The translations under genes were made by a program, and so were the position numbers. From Myoxocephalus aenaeus (Eukaryota; Chordata; Actinopteri; Perciformes; Cottidae): DNA of 64,000 bases. The notes beneath the pieces were generated by a model, which worked only from the letters and a program-made list of their open reading frames with translations, did not search any database and was not told the DNA's origin. Shown here piece after piece: positions 12,118 to 25,290 of the stretch. The DNA lies in the NCBI GenBank assembly GCA_038501785.1, contig JBAMJR010000246.1:1717001-1781000 (forward strand). The letters are read 5' to 3'. Position 1 is the stretch's first letter; every line of letters begins with the position of its first letter.

Positions 12118-14033
12118 GATGTGAGAGAGCTGGTGCTGACTGAAGGTTTGTACGTCTATAGGGTGTGGGCGGAGGTAATTAAGGTGTCAGGAAACATGCA
12201 TTATTAATCGTAACACGACGTAATAATGGAGAGGCAGCGTGATCGGTCATGCCCGGCTGCTTTAGCAGGTTGTGTGTGTGTTTCCCGTATAATTTTTTTG
12301 CAAATTGGTTCCTCTGACAAAAACATAACAGGAACACAGTATGTGTTGGGGATGTGTTTATTTTTACGCTTTTGTGTCACTGAGAATGAAAAAACAAATA
12401 TATGTATGATCTATTTCAGCACGAGTGCTTAGAATGGTGTGTCCTGTTACTCATGCTTTCTTGATTTTCCTTTCATTTTTGCCATTCAAACCACATCAAA
12501 AATATGCCGTTATGGAAGGTCGTGAGTGTAGTCGTGACACGGCCGTCGCTATCACACAAACAAGGACAGTAGTCTCTATTCGTGGCGCAGTGGGCTGAAG
12601 AGGAGCTTCTTTGTGCTGCAGTGTTGGGGCAGGACTAGGTGTTAGGCAAGTTACCAGGCTGTGACTCAATGTTTAGTGTTGCTTTTCCCTCATTGTTTGG
12701 TGTTATGTCATTTTCCCACAGGGTAAATTCTAAAGAGGTTAGGTTGATCCGGCCCTATTTTTAATCCTAGTTGAGCGTTGGTGTAACAAATGAAACAAGA
12801 GACTTGTGAGGGCTTATAGGGAAAGTTGTTGTCACAGATGAAATACAAAGCTAAAAGCCACAGAGAGAAAGGTGCAACAATATTTCTTTAAATTAGTCTC
12901 AAATTGAAGTGGTGCAGAAACAGAGTACTCTTTGTACTAACTTTAGTTTCATTATTTAGGTAAATCTGCATGTTCTTTGCAGATAACACATGCTCTCATA
13001 ATTTCTATGAACTGTGTTGTATTGTACCGGCATTTTCAAGCATACAATATGTTACATTAATGTGTTATTCATTAGCAAATACATCTGTAATTTACCTCGT
13101 AAACGACTTAACCGACTTGTCTTCTCGATTCAACTGTGGTACAAAAACAGATTCCTAAGAAAACTATAAATACCTTTTTATAGCTCGAGACAGCAATGAA
13201 AGATGATTTGTATGAAATCTTCTAAATAGCAAAGCAATGATTCTGGCGATATAATACAACTCATTCTGGTTACACAGAAGTACAGTTAACTTATAGCATA
13301 GCAAGGTCATTCTGAAAGTTGTGCCTCATTGTTTTTTACTTGTTGTCCCCTGATCCCGAGCAGTTTGGCACTCAATAAATTCAAAGAGCCCAGCGAGAAA
13401 TCTTGAAGTGTTTTTCCACCCTCAGGCGTGTTCCATTTTCGGTCGTCTGTGCTTTTGTGAGCTTTTTGACGTGTTATTATTCTTTACCGCGCCTGGCTGT
13501 GCATCTGAAAGAAGGGCTAAAACCTGCATGGAGGCTTGCCTGGAAAAGATGGGCAGAGTATTCACGGTGTGAGAAGAGGAGGAGGACGAGGGAACAGATT
13601 TCTTGAGGGATTTTTGCACCTCACCAGTAGCTGCTGAGGTTCTCACGACGAGCATTCAATCTAACGATTTCTTCATGTCAGGAAAGTCCAGAATAAACAG
13701 CTCTATTTCCAAACCAGAAACCAAAGAAAATGATTTTCAGTTGTGAAAGAGAGCATTAGTGGCTAATTATACTATGCAAAGACTTGAGAGCAGCTATAGT
13801 GATTTAATTATTTAATTATTAAATTAGCATTATGGAACTGGAAAAAAAGGTGGGGCTTTTTGTGCATGATGCCTCACATGCCAGCGGTGCTGTCAAGTTA
13901 CAGACTACAAAAGAAAGAAAGGGAAATTGTTTCATTCAAAATACGGAGGAAACCAACTCAAACTCATTTTGTTCTTTGGTAGCTTGTGAATATGTATTTG
14001 CACTGTATGCTGAAAAACATTTTTGTTGCTGTT
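11492..14033. other. Intergenic, no gene recognised
   Basis: Contains a (GT)24 array at 12069-12116 and otherwise unremarkable sequence. No recognisable coding exon on either strand. Confidence 0.5.
12069..12116. repeat. (GT)24 microsatellite
   Basis: A pure GT run of 48 bp. Confidence 0.97.
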
Positions 14034-14557
14034 AAAGGAAAGGTTAACATTTTGGGAGTTAGATGAGGAGATCGATACACTCTCATGTCTTGTGAACATG
14101 TAGCTGTACAGTATTCTTGGTGTGTGGAGAAGGAGGAGGACACTGTTCACAGGGGTACAAAAACCAAAGTGTAAAAATGACACGTGGTTTTACAGGGAGT
14201 TACTGTAAACGCTGAACCGTTTCTTCATCAATGCCACTCTCAAGACTGGAAACATGGAAATCAATCAGTTCGACATGTGACTGGAACATATCTCGGCTCG
14301 GACCAGTAACTTCCTGGTGCCTCAGCTGGTAGCTATCCAATTCTTGATTTTACACTTCAGTGTTTGCAATGATGAAACATATGGGAAGTATTGTGTTAAT
14401 CAGTGAGCTTTAGAAATGCCGGTCAGCAGATTTTGTAACGTTTGGAAATACAGGAAAACAGCTATTCTGGCTTTGTTCAGTTTATATGCATCAAACCTCT
14501 CATCTAACTCTCGGCAAGAAAACGGATACGCGTATTTCCCCCAAACTATTCCTTTAG
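14034..14557. mobile_element. MITE-like element with long inverted ends, copy A
   Basis: The left end reads TAAAGGAA...ACATTTTGGG followed by AGTTAGATGAGGAGATCGATAC. The right end is its approximate reverse complement: CTCATCTAACTCTCGGCAAGAAA, then GTATTTCCC and AAACTATTCCTTTAG. The middle has no coding capacity. Related ends occur at 22608, 43951 and 55894. The size and structure fit a non-autonomous DNA transposon seen in many copies in percomorph fishes. The left inverted end has lost about 30 bp relative to the right. Confidence 0.7.
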
Positions 14558-15275
14558 ATTATTTTAAGGATGTGTGGGGCTGCCAGATATAAATGTGATC
14601 ACTTCACAGAAACTAAATATTTTCTTGAATCTGATATGTGTACATATCGTGCCAAACTGGCAACCCTGCGACCTGCTCAGGACTCAACTGCTGGCAGGTG
14701 GCTGCAAGGCATCATCATCTATATAAAACTTTTATATAGCCTCATAAAACCCTGGCAGACTCTTGATAATTCATCGTTCATCATCTTTCGCAACTAAGTC
14801 TCTATGGAGCAATATCTTAAACCAAATCTAAATTTTGACAGAGAAATGTATTGTTTACAGTCACGGCTATGAAAACCTTCACATTGTATTATCTTGATAA
14901 TTAGACACCAATGAACGGTTCACATCTGTGTCACAAAAGACACCTGAAGTAGACGATCAGATCATTAACAGTACTGGACTATCTGTTTATTTGAAAGCTG
15001 TCAACACTAAGATTTACTCAACCATGTGGTTTATACTGCGAGCTGGTTCATGGTCCGAAGGTTGGGTTTAGTATGCCAGAGGCTCGCTGAGGAGACAAGG
15101 GAAGGATCACAGCCCATTCCCCAGTGCAAGTAGGAGACATATACACATCATGTTTGACCTCGGAGGTTAGTGTATGTATGAATGGAAAACGCTTTACACC
15201 GGTGGATCTTCCCCTGCATGTGAGTGTGTCTGTGCATTCATAAGGAGGAGGAAGCATAGCAAGAACCTCCACCTC

Positions 15276-15277
<2 letters not shown>
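14558..15277. other. Intergenic, no gene recognised
   Basis: Plain sequence between copy A of the MITE-like element and a pair of CA arrays. The open frame at 14570-14797 has no recognisable domain. Confidence 0.5.

Positions 15278-15350
<73 letters not shown>
15278..15350. repeat. (AC)36 microsatellite
   Basis: A pure AC run, followed directly by AATGG, a six-base spacer and CCATTGTGTGTGT. The array end and the following GT stretch form an inverted repeat at 15342-15373. Confidence 0.97.
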
Positions 15351-15352
<2 letters not shown>

Positions 15353-15520
15353 GGACATGCCCATTGTGTGTGTACTGTATGTGTGTGTGAGAGAGTGTTT
15401 CTCTTTTTTGTCGGGAGGCTCTGTGGCTTGTGTACGTGTGCAATTCACTGCAGCTGACTTCTCCTGTGGGAGTGCACAGACAGTGAAACAATACACTTCT
15501 CTTATGATTATCATTCTCTG

Positions 15521-15521
<1 letters not shown>

Positions 15522-15590
<69 letters not shown>
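15522..15590. repeat. (CA)34 microsatellite
   Basis: A second pure CA run only about 170 bp after the first. The pair generates the long overlapping TH/CV frames at 15174-15677. Confidence 0.97.
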
Positions 15591-15594
<4 letters not shown>

Positions 15595-16215
15595 CGCAAA
15601 GCTCCTCAAACACAAGCCAGATGTCTCCTGGAACAGTGTCGGAGATGAAAAGTTATCCTCTTCATTTTCAGGGGTAAATATTTTTCACCGGTTGAAATGT
15701 AACTGGAAACAGTCGGATTGAGGAGGACAGAAACGCAGATATGAAAAAAGACTTTCTCCTGGTAATATTCAGGTGCCGAGTTCATAAGAACACAATGAAA
15801 TAAATGTAACGCTTTCTCGTGCTAAAGGAATGAGGCAGAAAGTGAAACGAGCCCACCGTGATCGCTCGCCTTCTTTTCACAGTTTTTACAAGCGTGATGA
15901 CACGTCCAGTCCTGTGCCAGTCAACTCAACTCAACCTCAAGTGTATGTCAAAAGTCATTCCAGCAACATTATGGTTGCGTGCATTTTAATGCACATAGTA
16001 AATTGTTTTTACATTAAGGACTAAAAGTTGTATGGAGGGTTAGAAAAGACACATTTTACAACTTGTGTATTATTTGCTCTCATCAAATGAATTGCTGAGA
16101 TCCTTAAAAAGATTTCTAATGGGGCAAACAAACGAGTGATAATCTGGCTAAAATGTTGGCTTGTTTACAGCCAATATAGATGAGGTTGTAAATAAAACAA
16201 CACTTTAGATTAGAT
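15591..16215. other. Intergenic, no gene recognised
   Basis: No repeat array or recognisable exon. The frame at 15830-16024 is short and unlike any family I know. Confidence 0.5.
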
Positions 16216-16610
16216 CAGGGGTGTCAAACTCATTTTAGTCAAGGGCCGCATGCTGCCCATTTTGACCTCAAGTGGGCCGGACCAGTAAAATCACAGCATA
16301 TTAACGCATACATAATGACAATATTTCTCCCTGTTTAAATCATTGGTGAAGGTTTTTGGATGATAAACTCTATTTTAAGGTCTTTCTTCAATAAACTAGA
16401 AACATAAAGACCAACAATTCAGACATCAGCCCACTGTTTACCTGCCTGGGCTCTCCTCTGCAGATTCCCTCGCAGTTGGGCAATATCTTCAGTAAAGTCA
16501 ATGCTGTGATCAATTGTCTCTGTGGATCGATGGTTACCATGCATGTCTTATAATCAGAGGATTTTTAACAATTATCCCGCGGGCCGGACTCAGTTCAGAA
16601 TTTGGATGGG
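16216..16610 (+). mobile_element. Non-autonomous hAT-type element, 3' end lost
   Basis: The left end CAGGGGTGTCAAACTCA is a hAT-style terminal inverted repeat seen on abundant fish MITEs. It is followed by the usual internal text: AGGGCCGCATGC, TTTGACCTCAAGTGGGCCGG and CCAGTAAAAT. Near the right side comes CCCGCGGGCCGGACTC, but the expected closing inverted repeat (a TTTGACACCCCTG-like end) is missing. No open frame for a transposase. Confidence 0.65.
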
Positions 16611-19600
16611 AAATGCAGCTTTTTACTTTATTCTCTGATAAGTGAGTCATTGTATGATGACTGTTAAAACATGTTTGCGGCTCAGACTTCTTTAAAGGGA
16701 AGTAACTGCAGTCTCAGATCTCAGCAATTCAATTCTTGACTTTTTATTATTATTATTGATAAGAAGGGTGGCCCACTTGTAATGTATGCATACATATCAA
16801 TAGCTGGTATTGATAATTGCGTGCACTAGCTCATGGTGAAGCTCTAGTTGTAGAGAGAGAGGCCTGCACAGGAAAAAAGATATTGTATATTGTATTTGGG
16901 ATTAATCTGTCCAGATGTACCCCCCTGTATCCTGTCCAGCCCAAACAAATTCTCTCCCACTGGGAGAACAGGATACTCGGAGAATCTTCATCTACTTCTC
17001 AGTCAGGATATTTCACTCTGACTCAGAGTCTCTCGCTTCCTCGCGTCATCTGTCTCTCTCTCTCTGGTTATCATCTGTCTTCTCTCTTCCTCGTGCGTTT
17101 GTTCTCCCTTTCCTCCTGTCTCGCTTCCTTCCGTTAGCCGGCTTTGTAAAGGGCATTTGGCAAACCGTTATGCTCAGGGGATGTTTACATCACTGAATGA
17201 TTGATGGGATGTAATGAAACAGTCTAACGTTGAGTAGACGGAACATGTTCCAAGCAGCCATTGATCAAACGCAGGCATCTCTCTTCAGAGTCGGGGGCAC
17301 AGTATAACATTATTTTATTGAAGAGACAATACAGGCAAGAATGAAGTAATCGCTGAACTCCTCCAAAGTCATGTGACGTGCTAAGTGTGTAAAGACATCA
17401 CCTGCATAACATCCAGGAATCTTTAACCTAAATGGTTTAACTGCCTGTAGGCGGTAGATCTGAAAGTCTTACAACATTCAAAGCTCCAGAAAAAAACTGC
17501 AGATGAATCTGTCTATCAACAGCCACAAAAATGTAACCTCCGATAATCATGACTATGATCTTGTTTGATGTTTTCATACATAACAACACAACAGGTTTGC
17601 TGTATAGCACTTTTAGAAAATACTGTATCTGCTCTTACAACAGGAGCAGTAACAGTTCGGAGAATGAAACCAATGATTGCAGTGCCTGTACTTCCTAGTC
17701 TCTAATAATATTTCCTGGAAAATATAATATTGGTAAAGGTAAATGTTTTTATGTTTTCATTTGGAGACTCGGGTGATTTTTTCATCCAGTCACTTTGAAT
17801 AGATAGTGAATTTGATCTATTAGCAGACATGGATAAAATCAAATATCACGATATTTATGATCAAATACCTTTATCGGTATTGCAACAATATTGTAGGGTT
17901 GACCATTGGTCACCATATGATATCCATATATTGCCCTGCCTGCACTGAATGTTTTATCATCCTTAGAAGTGGAAGGCCGTAAAAAAAGAGGAGCACATAA
18001 CTGAAATAGATCACACCTCCTTTAAACCAGAAATCCATCAGTTTCATTGGTGAGTTGAAAATGTTTGAAGGAAACGCGTCTTAAAGCTACAATATAGAAA
18101 CTGCACCAAAGATGAGGAAATATCTAGTGTTGCATTTGTTGAAATTAATTCATATCTTTGATTTTGCATTGACTGAATATAACGTCAACACAAGCAAACA
18201 AGCTAAATAGACTCCGTATTTAGCTCTACTTTTAATTCTTCAGTCTACCGCAAATAATACACAGGGAAAGGTTTTTACAAGAGCAAATTGTTATCAATAT
18301 GTTATAATGCAAACACATACAGCAGGCATACTGGGAAGGAAGAGGCAGGCACGTATTACCTCAGTGTTGACCCTGTAGTCTCGAGGCTGCTGCTGTAGTA
18401 AATCATCTGAAATAATCTATTGTTTAATGTGGCTTGCCCCAGCTCTTAAAGATCCTCTGTCCATCTCCACTGTTGTACAGAGAAGAGCATTCCATACCTA
18501 ATATAGGCTTGAGTTGTCAGAAATATGTTTGTAATGACACATTTGTCAAGATAAGATATCTGAAAGGGAAGGTGGAATGTGTAATTCAAGGGATGAGCAT
18601 ACTTTCCACTGTTAATATTTCTTTCCACAGACTGTCTATTTATTGTCCAACAGTCATGGCAGAAGTGTTTGAGCTAGAGAAAGAAAAGTCTGTCTGCTGC
18701 ATAGCCAATGCTTTTACTGTTGAAAGGGATGTGACTAAAACCTTGTTTTATTCATGGGAAAGTGCTCATTTAGCTATATGGGGAATTATGTGACTTGCTT
18801 TTTGTGTTTAGAAAATAAAAGTTTTGAGCTACAGATTTGTTTGAACTGTTACTAAAAGCCAAATGAAGGATTTCACGCAGCAGTGTAATGAAGCCTTGAA
18901 AACCAAATTCTCCTCAGAGTCAGATAATGAATATAATTCTCAGTGATATTGATGTTGGGAAGTAAATGACATTCACTTTGAAGTAACATCCATACACAGT
19001 TGCCTTGTGATGGCTATGATGATTCAGACATGCCTGTTTTCTCAGCCTCTGCAACATGAATATGGATGAAAGGAAACAGCCTGTTTCGACCTGAAACATG
19101 CTTATTAAGAAGAAAAATTCCACCGCTCCCCCACACAGTGTGTGGTCTGGGGCATTAATCAAACAAAAAGAAGGAACATTTTTACATTTCAAATTTGCTG
19201 CATTTCAAAAGCTCCACTGTCTGTGGGTTATGCCGTGTATAAGGCTGGCAAACAAAGGACTGCACAGGGCGAGATGACTCAAGTGACAAACGGGTGGTTA
19301 GGAATTTGCTCAGCTCAGAAACCCATCATTACTGGGAATATGAGAGTATCGCAGCTCTGCTACAGCCAATTAAAATGTGACCTTGGGTTTCAGTGTTGGA
19401 ATGGGTTACATATGAGACTTATTTTGCATCATATGTTGAATAATTGAAACTGTGTTGACCCTGATGAGCTACTTGCAAACAATTAGCATACCAAAAGGGA
19501 GTCGAAGTTAAAGAAAAGGGCACAATATAAATGATCATAAAAACACACATCTATATGCAACATCTAAAACCACCCACCTCTTACACAACTGATTACTAAA

Positions 19601-21191
19601 ATTAGTTTCTCCTTTCACAATACTTAGAATGACTTAAAGGGCCAGTGATGTGTATACATGAGATGGCATTCATTCCTCAGTTTACAAATATTACAACTGT
19701 GTAAATATGTTTTAAACCAACAGAAAGTTGCTTTTCCCCGTCATAACAAAGATAAGGTTTATCTTGTGCAAAACAGGATGAACAAACAGCAGAGCTGCTT
19801 TCAAAGCGGGAATCTATAATTGAATTGCAAAACCACCATTGCTCATTGCTGCACTCATTCTCTCTTGAAGCCATCCTTATTTGTCGCCACAGGACAGTAA
19901 TTATGGACATGTGACATTTAAACAGGACGACTTTCCAACAGTATTAGACTGGGCAGAGGAGAACCACTGAACAGATGACCGACTTACATCCTGATTATAG
20001 GAGGAGCAGACATCCGTGTGTCCCAGTATGGGGAAGTGCACTGACAAGCAGGCGGACATATGTGTGCTTAGTGACTGTAAGCGATCTTGGTACCAGGCAC
20101 TGGCTGGTGGTCAGTAAACACAGGATTCCCATTGGCAAAGGTAATGACAGTTACAGTGGCTCTGAACACCAACCAGAATCCGGTTGGTGTTCCACAACAC
20201 GCCCACGTTGACCCCTTCTGCTAAAATCCCTCTGGCTGTGGCCCTGTCGGGAAACGCACCCTTCCTGTGTGCGCTTAAACACACATGAATACACGTACGC
20301 CTGTGCGTAGTTCATTGTTGGCTTCTGTGCTGACAGGGTTACCTTGTTACCAAAACATCTGTTTCGTCATCCTTCATATTTGTCTTTCGACACAGGTGTT
20401 CCTCTTTCCTGTTTGCTGTTGTTGAGTCAGGTTGTACTTCAGGTTACAATAAATTCAGTGACATACAGTACCGTGAAGGTTTATTGCTTTTTAGTTAACA
20501 ATTTGTTTGTATATGTCCTTTTTCGCTTTTGAGTAATAAGCAAAATATAACAGCCAAGGCTTTAGAGTTTTGTTGTTCTAGTTTAGTTCAATATTTTCTC
20601 TTGTAAATTTTAATTCTTAAAGTCAGATTTTTTTTTATTATAGGCTAACATTTTGGGTGGATTTTCATTTTGTCATTTTTTACCCATAGTTTACATTTTT
20701 CTTATTCAGATGTGTGAGTAGATTAAAGCTTGGGGCTTTCACCTGGCAACCTGTGGCTTCCAGAGGTTATGCAGGAATGCAAGCAGACGTACAGGCTCTT
20801 ACAAGTTGAGCCAACACTTTTTTAACAAGGCATTTTTGCAAACCAGACCTGACCTTTTCAAATATCATAAGCACCAGCGGTAGCGGTCATTTTAGATTCA
20901 TAGTCATGACCCAGTGCATTTCAGTGAGGTGTTTTTGAAAGGAGTGCCACGACTGTTTGTGACCTTTATGAATGTGTTGCTCAACATCAAATGTAACAGA
21001 AAATTGTGCAAGGCCTGCAGATTAAATGCGAATGACATTGGTATAAAAAAGAAAAAACATGCGAAAAGTCTTCGCTTAAGCACAACCCCCCTTTCCTCTT
21101 TCTTAGAATGTTGCTATTTGCTTTGGGTAAATGGACTGCAGTTGCACAACTGTGCAGGCATCAGCGCTTCAAAACTTCACACACACATTTG

Positions 21192-21194
<3 letters not shown>
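16611..21194. other. Intergenic, no gene recognised
   Basis: Mostly unique-looking AT-rich sequence. The longest frame (18434-18793, 119 codons) has no recognisable domain and lacks support as an exon. A small perfect inverted repeat of 11 bp with a 7-base loop lies at 20164-20192. Confidence 0.5.

Positions 21195-21267
<73 letters not shown>
21195..21267. repeat. (AC)36 microsatellite
   Basis: A pure AC run of about 73 bp. Confidence 0.97.
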
Positions 21268-21271
<4 letters not shown>

Positions 21272-22607
21272 GCAGTAAACACCGTTTGGAAAAGCTGGCC
21301 TAGGCAATTTGCTGCATTACAGGATTGTTTTTCCATTCAGTTCAATTCAAGAGACCCTCAAATTAGAAAGACCTTGTTTCACTGCAGTGAGCCATATCAT
21401 ACACCTTCTCCTACGCTTTTATTGAATTGTAACACAGAGAGACCTCAGTTTCATAACAAGTACCTGCTTGCTGACCCCCAGAGCTTGTGAAAATGCATTA
21501 TGCCTTCAGGCGTGTTATGGTCTTAACTTTGTTTGTATCTTACATCACAGGAATCCCCTCTGACGGATAAGCTCTTGTTATTCATCCTGAAATATGCATT
21601 TGAGAAATCCTGGTCGAGATTAGCTGCCTTGGGTGGACCTCCTCATATTCAGTAGCTCAATGATGGGTGGTCCTCTGTTCCATATTGAGTGCCCAGTCTT
21701 CAGATTCATGGAGCTGATTTTAGTTGTTGCTTTGGGGGATACACTCCTCCTGATCCACTTTGGATTACTAAAACAGAAATGAAAAAAGTGAAGTTGCCTT
21801 TACACCGGCTTTGGGAAACTCCAGACTTAAGTCATGGGGCCTAGTCTAGATTCCATAAAATTGCTTTAATCATTTTTATGATGTAAATAGCTGCAGGGTT
21901 ATTGCACAATTTTACAAGCAGGTTCAAAGAACGAGCCCAAAAACAGTACATATCAATTTCACTGGAAATCCCTTGCAGATAATTCTCAGATTAAGTTCAT
22001 TGTACTTTGTGTTCAGAAAAACGGCTTTCACACTTTCACTTGTATCAGATAATAAAGTGAACGCCATACTCCCCAACATTGTGTAAACTTAGCTTTTATT
22101 TCCTTCCTACCTTTTAATTTCATCAACAAAAACAAGAATAATTGGAAAATACTATCTGTATATCTTTTTTTTTAAGTATAAAGTTGCCACATCTCTAGAG
22201 ATTACATGCTCATAGCCATCCATCCCCCCTTCACAGTCCTGTCCTTGGCCAGAGTAGGCAGTTTCCCACCCCAGGGCTTGTCCATATGTGAGTGTTGGCT
22301 CAGTCCCTCATGTGAAGGTCAGCCCTGACGGGACATGTGAGCCCCAGATTGTCACCCCTGGGGTTGGAAAGCAGGGCTAATTGACTTTAAAGCAGGCTGC
22401 GTGACATGCATCAGGACACAGTGACTGGACTAGGGACAAAGGACACATTTACAGAGGGATGTGGCCACCTAGTAGGACTTCCTCAGTATGAAACCGTACA
22501 TAACGCGACTTGATTTCCGAGGAATTAGAGTCATGATAAAACACTGTGGCAAACAGAAGATAACAATATAATGGTTAATCCCCAGGACTTCCCCTCAATA
22601 TGCAACT
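21268..22607. other. Intergenic, no gene recognised
   Basis: No coding exon is apparent. The block 22210-22450 is GC-balanced and repeat-free and could be regulatory, but this is only an impression from composition. Confidence 0.45.
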
Positions 22608-23250
22608 GAAGAAATAGTTCAGACATTTTGGGAAATATGTTTATTTACTTTTTCATAGAGACTTATAGATCATTAGTATGTCTGTTAAATATGAAGCTAC
22701 AGCCAGGAGATGGTTATTTTAGCATAAAGAGTGGAGGCATGGGAAGACAGCTAGCATGGCTATGTTGGAAATAATCTACCAAGCATTGCTAAAGCTCACT
22801 TACCAACACCTTAATACATAAAACTAATAATTTCTAAACATATATATTTTTTTTTTTACAAAGGATTATCTGCCCGACTATTATCTTTAAGTGCTTTTTA
22901 AAGCATAATTATTACTACTAAACAGAGCCATGCTAGCTGTTGTGTAGCTATTTCTTGACAAGAACCACCCTGCGTAGCTGGTTGAGGCAGAGACGATTTG
23001 GTTATTGACCTCAATTGGTTATGGTCAGGAAAGCCTATATTGATCAGGGCATATGACCCAAACAAATCAGGTTACCAGTACTTTGGCGAGCATGGACGTC
23101 TGGCTTATCGTGATCGATTCAATGTCCCACAGGGCGGGTCTTTCCAGGAAAAGCAGCGGAATTTATAATGTGCTGTTACCCATTGCTTCAAGTGGTTATG
23201 CTAAGCTAAGCTAATTGACTGCTGGCTATAAGCTTAACATTTAGAACACA
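22608..23250. mobile_element. MITE-like element, copy B (right end truncated)
   Basis: The left end matches copy A: GAAATAGTTCAGACATTTTGGGAAATAT, then ATGAAGCTACAGCCAGGAGATGG and a GACAGCTAGCATGGC block. The right part has the mirrored block TTATGCTAAGCTAAGCTAATTG...GCTGGCTATA and then breaks off without the terminal inverted end. Confidence 0.65.
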
Positions 23251-23289
23251 CATTTGTGTAAAATAATATGACAAATATGACACAACTGT

Positions 23290-23291
<2 letters not shown>

Positions 23292-23356
<65 letters not shown>
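23292..23356. repeat. (AC)32 microsatellite
   Basis: A pure AC run directly after copy B of the MITE-like element. Confidence 0.97.
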
Positions 23357-23361
<5 letters not shown>

Positions 23362-24774
23362 CAGTTAACACTTATCAGTTCTCTTGAGCTCAGATTCAAG
23401 ACTTATTTCAAACAGTAAAACTGAGCTTTGTTAAATCCTCTAATGATCCTTATTGGCCTGCCTTCCCTCCACTTCCTGTGCTCCTTTCATCGCTGTCGGG
23501 CCATGTGAGGAAAAATCATTGTGGGGAGGCGACTTCATAAACGGTGGTTTACGTGTTGTTTGATTAAACGTTCAGTCAGGGCTGCCTGTTGATGGAGACG
23601 AGCCAGGGAGAAGCATTGTGCAATCAATGGGCTCGGTTAATTACAATAGATCAAATACAAGCTCCATGGCAACCCCTGCCACATTTTCCAAAACAAAGGC
23701 CTGCGAGGCTTTGAACATGCGCGGCCGCTGTGACATGTGGTGTTACGCATGGCTGACACAGGGACGATTAGCAGCGGGCCAGTGTTTATTTCTAGGAATG
23801 AGTGCAAACAGTAGTGGATGCATACAGTCATATTTAGAGTAGTCATGAACGCACATATACCATTAATGAAACATTTCATAACAATAACCAGTTCACTCTA
23901 CTGGACAGGGAGGCCTAAAGTCCAGTATATAGCATAAACACTTTTTTAAAGCTATATGGACATCGTTCTTTGGCAGTGTTGGATAGTTTGTCTGAAACAT
24001 CTTCACATCACTTTGATAGATTGCTGTTTCATTCAAGTACCAAATAATGCTGTTCCAACCAGCCTCAGCTATTTTTTGTCTTTAGGTCCAATTTGCAAAT
24101 GTTAGCATGCTAAAGATCAGAGATCGGCACCCTTTTTGATAAGAATGTGTTATTTTTAAATGTTCTTGTTAATCAGTGTGCCATATCAACATTACGGTTA
24201 AGATTGAGTATAATTATGACACTACATCAAAATGTACATTCACAACTCCAACTGTTATTTATTCCATAGATGTTATGCATGTTGCCTATATAGATATAGG
24301 CAACATGCATACCATTGTTAAAAAACGTTTTCTCCTATATTCAGGACATTATAATTATATAGAAGGACATTATACAAGAAGGCTGCCATCCTTATGAAAA
24401 CATCAACATCTGAGTTGAACATCATTAACACTCCCAACCTTCCACCAACCGTGTTCATAAGCATTAGACTTTAGTAAATTCTGCAATCGATGAAGGGAAC
24501 AAGTACTTGCTAATCAGATGCAGAGTAAGGTGCGTCTTCGCAGAATGCAGGTGTTGAAAAATATGAGTCAAACTATCGTAAATAAGATGCTGTGCAACTG
24601 CCAATAGCTGTGAAAGTGGTTATTTGGCAAAACTCTTGCACACTTATTGCTAGTGTGACATGCGTGCCTTCCCCCCGCTATAGATGGTGAACATAGTAAA
24701 CATTATAACTGCCAAACATGATAATAACAGAAATAATTTACTGATGATAATTTAATAACTTTATTTATACAGCA
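23357..24774. other. Intergenic with candidate regulatory block
   Basis: No exon recognised. The block about 23500-23840 is repeat-free, with GGTTAATTACAATAGATC and TTGTGCAATCAATG type cores, and looks like candidate conserved non-coding DNA. A near-perfect palindrome lies at 24275-24310. Confidence 0.45.
24275..24310. repeat. Perfect 17-bp inverted repeat, 2-base spacer
   Basis: The left arm is ATGCATGTTGCCTATAT and the right arm is its exact reverse complement, with only AG between. It can form a cruciform or hairpin. No poly-T or gene context suggests a defined role. Confidence 0.9.
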
Positions 24775-25290
24775 CTTTTCATACAGGTGGAGTAGTTCAA
24801 AGTATTAGAAGTTAAAGTTAAAGTTAAAAAAAGGCTGAGCTGCTGAATTGTCTGATTTGTGTGATATTAAAGAACACTAGCAGATTATGTTAGAGGCCTT
24901 GAAGGATTATAAAACCACTAAGAATTAGTAATGTAGGCTGATCCCAACCCATTAAGAGCCTTGTAAACAAGTAAAAGAACTTTAAGATAAATCCTTAAAG
25001 ACGCTGAGAGCCAGTGCAAGTTAGCTACAACTGGGGTGATGTGCTCTCTCTTTCTTGTTAAAAGCCTGTCAGCAGAGTTCTGAGTTAAGTGTAATTTGTC
25101 AATGGATTGTTTTGCTAGACCTTTGAAGAGAGCATTACTGTAATCTAGTTTTTTGGCATCTTGTTAGGAAAGGAACAGCCTTTGCGATATTTCTGAAATA
25201 ATAGAAAGCTCCGTTGGTCACCTTTTTTATGTGGGATTTAAAATTCAAGTCCGATGCCAAGGCTTGTGACTTCTGATTTAGCCCGTGAGG
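24775..25290. mobile_element. Degenerate teleost interspersed repeat, copy 1
   Basis: The sequence contains the landmarks of a repeat widespread in fish genomes: TTTATTTATACAGCACTTTTCA at the left, then AAGAGCCTTGTAAAC, GAGAGCCAGTGCAAG, GGGGTGATGTGCTCTC, AGCAGAGTTCTGAG and GCATTACTGTAATCTAG. No frame is intact. A related copy lies at 40315-40680. I recognise the repeat but cannot name the family. Confidence 0.55.

Noticed and set aside
18434..18793. 119-codon open frame on the plus strand
   Set aside because: No recognisable domain, no splice context, AT-rich chance composition.
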